Of a stretch of 64,000 nt of DNA, positions 50,001 through 59,000 are shown piece by piece (positions within the stretch are counted from its first letter, which is position 1; each line of letters opens with the position of its first letter). Both the position numbers and the translations under genes were made by a program. The DNA is from Elephas maximus indicus (taxonomy: Eukaryota > Chordata > Mammalia > Proboscidea > Elephantidae), in the NCBI RefSeq assembly GCF_024166365.1, contig NC_064839.1, forward strand, positions 39,072,378 to 39,136,377. The letters are read 5' to 3'. Below the pieces are notes generated by a model. That model searched no databases. It had not been told where the DNA came from and saw nothing but the letters and a program-made list of their open reading frames with translations.

Positions 50001-53000
50001 CTCTTTCACCAACTATTCTTTGTTGCATTTTTTAGAAACCAAAACCTTGGCCTCCAAGGTGGTGGGCCATGGATTGTAAATGACATTTATATTCTTACAT
50101 AGCATAAGATGCTGCAGGGAAGGGACAAGAGGAAACCATGTGGCCCAAGCTGCCCCTCTGACTGCTGTTCCCTTCCTACCGATGAAGTTGACCCATTCTG
50201 GTTGGGGGCTCCCCTGTCTTGAAGACTCCAGCATTTCCAATCCGTAGTGTCCTCCTTCTTACCTTGTCATAAAATGTGAAGATCGCATTGAACTCCTCTG
50301 AGGTCAGCTTCATGCCCTATAAGGACCAAGGTAGTTAACAGAGAAGGAAAGGCACTGAATGTATTTGTGATTATGGTGGATTTGGGTGTATGTGTGTGTG
50401 GAAGGGCAGAGCTCAGTGGGATGAGGGGAAGGGAAGAAGAAGAGGAAAGCAAAGTGGGTCTTTTACCTGAAATTTAAGCAGGAAGTTTTCCTGAACGGGC
50501 AAGAGTCTGGAAAGGAAATGATAGAGCAGAGATTAGGAGGCAGAGCACAGGCAAGAGCAGCTTGGACTTGGTGGGGATGCAGAGGCAGGCTCTGTAGTTA
50601 GACAAAGCTCCCTGAGCACTTAATAATCAGGAGTTCATGGAAAGTTCAAAAAAGAGGGAAACAGACAAATGGAGGTATTGAAGTTCACAATTCTATCTAG
50701 CTTTGTCTTGAGCTTCTTGACATCTGACCTGTTACTCTCACCACTCATTGATCTCAGAGATGGGGACAGTAGCACAGGAATGATAGCAGGAATCTTATTT
50801 TAAGTGACGCTGTCAGCAGGTACTTACCGGGACATCTCTGAGAGGCCCAATTTGCCATCCCCGTTTAAGTCAAACATCCTTAGCTGTTGGGGACAGAAAG
50901 AGGTGTCTGGATTATTTGCTTTGACCTTACATGTTGGGCCTTGACCTACTACCCCCTTAGTGGAAAGGAGAGGAAGGAGGACAGGAGGAGAGTTCTCCTG
51001 GTCTCCTCTGAGGTCACCTGGAGGCCAGGGACCACCATGGTTGAAGTCAGTCACTGGGAGAGACAGTGGGACTCAGTTACTGCTCCTTTCTCCCCTTTTT
51101 AGGGAGAGGGGTAACAGAGGCACTGCAAGCCAGCATCAAAGGCTCACCCTCTCCAAGTTCATCCTCTCCTAGAGCTACAGCGGTTGTCATGGGAACAAAT
51201 GCTCCCCAGTCTCACACTGGTCTGGGAATCAGCTCAATGGGGATCTCAGAGAGAGGGTGTGTGGGGCCATGAACTAGCATCCATCTTTGCTATCTGTCAC
51301 CATGAGTCACCTGCACTCCTGGGGAGGAGGGACACTTCTGTCTACTTACAATGGTCTGGGTGTACTCTTGGAGCTTGAATTCATCATAAGGCCGGTTTGC
51401 TTTCTTCAGCAGGTCTGACAGGAATCCCTGGAATACAAAAGGCCTCTTTCAGAGCTGATAAATCCTTCGTTCGTTCCCTCATTCACTTATTTATTTCCTG
51501 AGGTCTACCACTAGTGTAGCTCATAATTCCCTAACTGCTTGATCCTTGAAGCCCTAGAGGTGGCTCTGGGTACAACTTCACCCCACTGGAGAAGTGGTAG
51601 AGACTGGATCTACCTCCTCATAAGCACAGCACACAGAGGTAGCACACAGCACACAGAGCAGTGTCTGAGGATCACTGGTCAGTCAGACGAATTTGAGGGT
51701 AGACATATAAGCCTGAAGGCCAACAAACTACAATGAGCTGGAAGTGCCTCAAGCATGTCTGTCCTAGGCATGTGGTTTGGGTGAACTCTACGGCCCTGTA
51801 GCTCCATGTTGCTGATTTCACATGGCTGCCCCGAAGAAGTTCAACAATTCAGAGCCAGGCCTGGGTTTTCCTGAGCAGACTGCAAACCCATATTTCTCAC
51901 CCAACTTCTGTTCCCTACTTAGGTTCCTTAAACCCACTGCCACTCGACCTTAGTCCCACTGTCCATGCCCTCCATACCCTTCCCAAGACCCATCCTACCT
52001 TGAGCTCATTGGCTTCAATGTAGCCACTTCTGTCTGTGTCATACCTCCGCCAAGCCTGTAACGGGAATGCCAACTTTTTTGCAAAGACATATCAGCATCT
52101 ATACTCCTTCCTTCCATTTCCCTTTAGTATTCCTGGGCAGGTTTTGGTATTCAAGAATTAGAGAGGGGTGGCTTATGTGGAAATGGTCTAGTCCAGTCCC
52201 TTCATGTCACAGATGAGGAAACCAAGTAAAGTATCTTGGCCAAGGTCAAACAGAAAGGAGGAGAACTGCTGGGACTAGAATCAAGGCATCCTTACTCTAA
52301 CTTGCTCCAGGAATGGGTCTCTTTTGGATCACCTTGTAACCAGGGGTGAGGTTTTCTAAGGTTCAACAGGCAGCTTCACCCAAGGCTAGAACAAAGATCT
52401 CGTGGTTCTACTTTTTGCTGTGGCGAAATAAGGTGTTCTTTCATTGTTCTAGAAACTTCTGTTACTCTGGGTAGGGGCTGGGAGGCAAGGGGAAGAACCC
52501 TCTGGAAGAACCCTTGGAATCAACTCAATGGCAATTTTTTTTTTAAATAAATAAATGTCACATATGCCATATATACATATACATATATGTATGTGTATAT
52601 ATTATATATATATAAAACTGACACAGTAGGAATGGGCTTTGGTTACTCTTCACTGTACTCACTTCTTCATCCCATTGCTTATGGTTGTCATGTCTGGCGG
52701 TGAGGCAAAATTGGTAGTGTAATCAAATTTTTAGACTCTCCACCACATTTCTAATAAAAAAAAAATCCCATCTCCCAATCTCCAAGTCTCAATCTATCTG
52801 GTTCAAAGGAGGTTGACCCATCTCCAGAGACAGACATGTGACCTAGGCCTGGCCAGTTAGATCCCTTCCTGGATCCTACCCATACTGGTTCTGGGACCTG
52901 ATCAGAGTCCCAATTATTTGGTGCATCGTTTGATCCCTTTAAGGAGACAGGGCACTGTCTGCTGACCACAGCATTCAGAGGATCAAAGAGAATGAGAGTT

Positions 53001-56000
53001 TCAGCAGGTGGTATGGTTCTGACTGCCTCCTTCCTCTCTCTTCTGGCTGTGTCTGAATAAAGGCAGACATTACACACGAGGAAGAAGGAAAAATAGTTGT
53101 AGTAGTCTAAAAATGTCCACAAATGCTCCAACACACTCCCCTTCAAAAGGTGGAGTATAAGTTCCCTCTTCTTAAACGTGGGCTGGACTTAGTGACTCAT
53201 TTCTAATGAACAGAATGTGACAGTGTGTGACTTTCGAGGCTAAGTCATAAACAGCATTGCAGCTTCCTTCTTGCTCTCTCTTGGATCACTCACTCTGGAG
53301 GAAGCCAACTGCCATGTCATGAGAATGCTCAAGCAACCTATGGAAATGCCCACGTGGTAAGCAAATGAGCTCTCCCGCCAACAGCCAGCAAGGAGCTGAG
53401 GCCTCTTGCCAACAGCTGTGTGAGTAAGCCATCTTGGCAGTGTACCTTCTGGCCCTAGTCAAGCATTCAGATGACTGCAGCCCAGCTGACATCTTGACTG
53501 CAATCCCATGAGAGACCCTGAGCCAAAACCACCACCTAAGATGTTCCTGATTCCTGACCCACAGAAGCTGTGAGAAAATAAATGTGTGTTGTTTTAAGCT
53601 GCTAAATTTGATGTGATTTTTTACACAGCAATAGGTAACTAATACAACGGTCCTGAGAAAATATGGTCCTCCTTTTTTTTTTTTTTATACAACTGCCTTG
53701 AAACCTCAGCTGTTTCCCCAAACCATTTGGTGCAAAGAAGGGAATGCCACTTGGGGTGCTGCCTATATTTGTGGCTAAGAGGCCCAGGGAATCCCATTCC
53801 CTAAATCTTTGGTCTATTTTGGTGCCTAATCATATTTCTTGGATTTTCTTTCAAGATTCGTTCCTTGGACTTTTTGCCCAAACTGCACACCTGGACATCA
53901 GCAACATTTAATTTTCTGAGAGTCAGCAAGCACTAATCCTTTTCCTACATTTTATTCCTTCCTCCTCCACTTTTCCATACCACATCCCTGTTTTATTGCC
54001 AGGAGCGTGAGAATTTATGGCCACTTTAGGATCTTTCTTTCACACCAGCAAACAAGACTGTGGAATGCTCTTGGTAGGAGAGTAGTGCCAGGGCTCAGGA
54101 AATTTGGCCCTGATTTTCTTTCAGTTATGAGGCAAGAGAAAGTTCTAGCAAAAGGGTGGGCAAATATCAAATATAGATGGTACTTGATTAGGGGAGTATC
54201 TTTTCTCCAGTGAAAAAATGCTTTGGTGTCCATTATAATACTCCTTCCCTCTCCCAGAAAGCACACCCTTGGAAAAGTACTGGGAGAGGGATGCACAGGT
54301 TTCCAAATATGACTTCACCAACCACCTGCATGAATCTAGTGCATTAGAAATTAGTTCATCTAAGTTGAGTCTTGGCTGGGAAAAGAAGATGTCTAAAAGG
54401 AGGATAATCCGAGTGGGCCCCAGTCCTCTCGAGGCAGGCCTAACCCTCCTCCCTCCCTGAGGCCACTCTCCCCACTCCCCCACCCCCCAGTGCTGGCTCT
54501 GGGGTCTTACACTAGATTTCTCTACCCTTCAGCACTTTGTGTTCAGCCATCACTGGGTCATTATTCTCTTCCCATTCAAGGAAAAGAGTTCAAGAGACTG
54601 AGCTTTTTGAAATCCCAAAGAAATCCTGAGGCTTCACTAAAATTAGAAATCAAAATGTCTGGCTAAGGGGTGGGATGGGGGAAATCTGAGAGCATGAGGC
54701 TTTCAGGGCTGCCCAGGGACTGTTGCATGTTTTCAGCTGATAGACATGGGACAAATGGACTGTAGGAGGGATGGTACTGCAGGAGTATGGGGTCTCAGGA
54801 AGCTGGGGAGGGGGTTGTTTGCTTTGTAGTTATGCTGGGACTTACAAATATAGAGGCAAGAATGAATAAGGACTTATGTCAACCACACACAGAGGAACTA
54901 CTAATGATTTTGAGAGAGAGAGGAGAGAGGAAAGAGAAGAAGGGAGCAAGAGGGGGAGGGGGAGAGAGGAGAAGAAAGGGGGAGGAGAGGGGAGGAGGCG
55001 GGGGAGAGAGGAGAGGGTGCAGTGGGAAGGGGAGAAGGGAGAGACTTGAGGGGAGAGGAATGGGGAGGGGAGAGGGAGAAAGAGGAGGGGAGGAGAGAGA
55101 GAGGGAAAGTTTCATTGAGTACTAGATAGAGATGGGGAGGGGAAGAAGTGGAGAGGGGAAGGGGAAGAAGAGAGAAGAAAACGAGGGGAGAGGAGAAAGA
55201 GATATGGGGGAGGAAAGGGGGGGTGGAGAAAGAGAGGGAGAGAGCTGTTTTTTCAAGCACCTCGGACCTTGCAGGCTATCACTACCCCGGTTTTCCAGAC
55301 CAGCTGTGGAACAAATATCAGTTTTTGGCTGCCGCCCATCAGGAAAAGCAGGGTCAGGCATATCACTCCCTTTTCTGTAGACAGAGAAACTGACACAGTA
55401 GTACCCTGACAAGTTATAAGTATATGCAGGATCCTACCTCCCCACTACCTCCACCCCAGAGAGACAAGAGAAGAACCAAGAACAGAGTCAGAGTATCAAT
55501 TACCAGTTTATGGAATCTTGCCATCTTGTAAAAAACTGGAGAAAATCATTTAAAGCACCTTAAAATTAAACCCATTATCTGATGCTTAACTACCATTTAC
55601 AAAAGGACTCTTCTGCCCTGAGAAATGGTTATTTCTAACCGACTTTCTATCCATGAGGGAGAACTCACTGCCATGTGGGTTTCTGGGCTAGCTCTCCAGA
55701 TACTTCAGGCAGTGAGTCACGGAGAAGGGATTACCGGTGGCTGGAAATATATTTAACACGACAGAATGGCAATACCAGTCACGTGGAAGGCCAGTCATTA
55801 TTTAACACAGCAGGCAGTGTATATGATGGGTATGGGTTGAGTTTCACTCTGAGGAACACATACACAGAATAGCTAAGGTGGAGAGTCCCAGAATAATTGC
55901 AAGAAATAACTGATAGTGGTCTCAACCCACCTGGAGGAAAGGAAAATGAAGAACACCAAAGACACAAGGTAATTATGAGCCCAAGAGACAGAAAGGGCCA

Positions 56001-59000
56001 CATAAATCAGAGACATCACTCTGAGACCAGAAGAACTAGACAGTGCCCAGCTACAAGTGATGACTGCCCTGATAGGAAACACAGCAGAGAACCCCTGAGG
56101 GAGCAGGAGGGCAGTGGGATGAAGGCCTCAAATTCTCGTAAAAAGACCAGACTTAATGGTCTGTCTGAGTCTAGAAGAACCCCAGATGTCATGGTCCCCA
56201 GACCTTCTGTTAGCCCAAGACTGGAACCATCCCCAAAGCCAACTCTTCAGACAGGGATTGGACTGGATTATAAAATAGAAAATGATACTGGTGAGGAGTG
56301 AGCTTCTTGGCTCAAGTAGATACATGAGACTATGTGGGCAGCTCCTGTCTGGAGGGGAGATAAGAAGGCAGAGGGGGACAGAAGCTGGCTGAATGGACAT
56401 AGGAATACAGGGTAGAGAGAAGGAGTGTGCTGTCTTATTAGCGGGAGAGCAACTAGGAGTGTATAGTGAAGTGTATATAAATTTTTGTATGAAAGACTGA
56501 CTTGATTTGTAAACTTTTACTTAAAGCACAATAAAAAAAATTGGTAGTTTGCCTGACATCAAGATCAATGTATTTGGTTGAACCATATGAAATCGCCATA
56601 TTTATAAGCAAAAAAAGGTTGAATATAGGCAATTTCATATGGTTCAACCTAATACTATCTGGTTGAAGTAGGACATGGTGAATATTACTTAAAAGACACT
56701 TGAAATTGATGTCGTATTTCACATGAGGATCTCAAAAAAAATTATATTGCAAGGATGGTAATGTTCATTTTAAAGGGGAACACCGAAGCCCAGACCACAG
56801 TCAAAGATCAAGCCTGGAAGGTGTTGGAATTCTCACTGGGCATTCCCAGCATTGGGATGGGTACATTATTCCTTCTTTTCTTCATGGCAAATGTGGTAAA
56901 GGACGATGTGGTGTCAGCAGTACTCTGGCTACCTCAAGCAACACTTCCCCAAGCACACTCCTTGGAATTCTGACTCTGAGGGACACTAATGTTATTGAGG
57001 AAACCCTGGTGGCGTAGTGGCTAAGTGCTACAGCCGCTAATCAAGAGGCAGTGGTTAATGTTATTGAATCCCTGGGTGGTACAAATGGTTAACACACTTG
57101 GCAGCTAACCAAAAGGTTGGAAGTTGGAGTCTACCCAGAGGTGCCTCGGAAGAAAGGCCTGCCGATCTACTTCCCCCCAAAAAACAAAAAAACACACATT
57201 GAAAACCCTACAGAGCACAGTCCTTCTCTGACACGCACAGGATCTCCATGAGTTGGAATTGACTGAATAGCAACTGGTAATGCTGTTGAATGAGAAGAAA
57301 GTATGGGAGATACCACAACCAAACCAAGTGAAACAGGTTCCTTTACTGCAGGATTTCTCAGAGCCTGTGATATACAAATGTCTATGACAAATCCCCAAAA
57401 GGGAGATAGTGTGTGTACAGCATTGCCCATGTTCTCGACTCAAGCTTCCTTCTCACCTTACTCCTCAGACTTTAATGTGCACACAGATCACCTGGGCTCT
57501 TGTTTCAATACAGATTCTGATTTGGTAGGTCTGGGGTTCTGTATTTCTAACAAATTCCCAGGAGATGATGATGCTGCTGGTCCACAGACCAGACTTAGAG
57601 TAGCAGAGTTCTAAGGGGTTAGGGTCTCCCAGGGACAATTCCTAGGGGAGGAAGGCAGGTCTCAAATGCAGAGAGAAGGCGGTGCCTTGGCCTCACCTCC
57701 ATAAACTCAGCGCTGGAGCCCACGTGCTGCCTGAAGCATAGAAGGAAGTTCTCCTCGGTCGGCAGGATCTGCGCCAGCTGTGGGATACAGAGACACTAAC
57801 ATTACCTGCCAGGGAGCAGAGCAGTTTCCTGAAGGAAGGATGGTAAAACGGCTATGGAGAGGCAGCGTGGGAGTCACGTTTTGCTTGTCATATATACATC
57901 ACAGGAGCCCTGGTGTGCAGTGGTTAAAGGGGCCCAGCTGCTAAGTTTGGCGGTATAAATCCACCAGCTGCACCGTAGGATAAAGATGTGGCGGTCTGCT
58001 TCCATAAAGATTTACAGCCTTGGAAACCCTACTACAGGGTCATTGTGAGAATCGACTCAATGGCAACAGGTTTTTTGTTTTAAATAAATGTCACATATGC
58101 CATATATACATATACATAAGCATCTATGTGTATGTATATGTATATATGGCTCATCACGTGTGTACAACACCCTGAAGGCATTTGAGCTCTCCACCCCTGC
58201 CTTAAACCATTGTTGGTTGCTTCCTCTTTTCTTGGGAAAGTAAAGTTCACACAGAAAAAGCCCCACTGGTTCTCTTGGTCATCCTTAGCGCTGGTGGCCA
58301 GGAGGAGAGGGTTGTTCGGGTTTTTTGTTTTTTTTAAACTCCCTCTTCCCCCTCCCCAATTCCCTGGTAACCACTAATCTTTTTTTGTCTTGATGTATTT
58401 ACCTATTTGAGATTTCATATAAATGGGATCATACTATTTGTCCTTTTGTGTCAAACTTATTTCACTGAGCATAATGTTCATTCGCGTGGTGGCATGTATC
58501 AGAGCTTAAATTCTCTTTTAGCTGAATAACACTCCATTGTATGGATATAGCACGTTTTGTTTATTCACTCATCTGTTGATGGGCACTTGGGTGATTTCCA
58601 CCTTTGGCTTTTATGAATAATGCCGCAAGGAATATTAGTGTACCTGTGTCGGTTTGAGTCACTGCTTTTCGGTCTTTTGGGTATATTCCTAGAGAGAGGG
58701 TTTTACAGCTCCTCATTTAGACCCCTGGAAGGATGCTTGGGGCATGGGGGAGGCACAGGGGAAGGGTGGCCCTTCACACAGATCCCTCAGCCAGGACAGC
58801 AGGACTCACTTCTGCCATCTCGATTTTCCCATCTGAGTTCTTGTCATACTTCTGCATGAACTCCTTCATCTTCTCCCCAAAGTTGTCACTCTTTGACACC
58901 TGTAAAAAAACCAAATGTGAACCATGAGTCTCACACCCTCTCAGTGTGGAAGTGGCAGGGGTCATTTTGTGTCCTGAATCCGTGGGCACGGAACCAGGCT

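Noticed and set aside
54787-55412. Several 80-120 codon frames on both strands
   Set aside because: They are translations of the polypurine tract (Glu/Gly/Arg on one strand, Ser/Pro/Leu on the other).
58081-58150. CRISPR-like or satellite array
   Set aside because: Short (TA/CA) microsatellite without regular spacers. The genome is mammalian.
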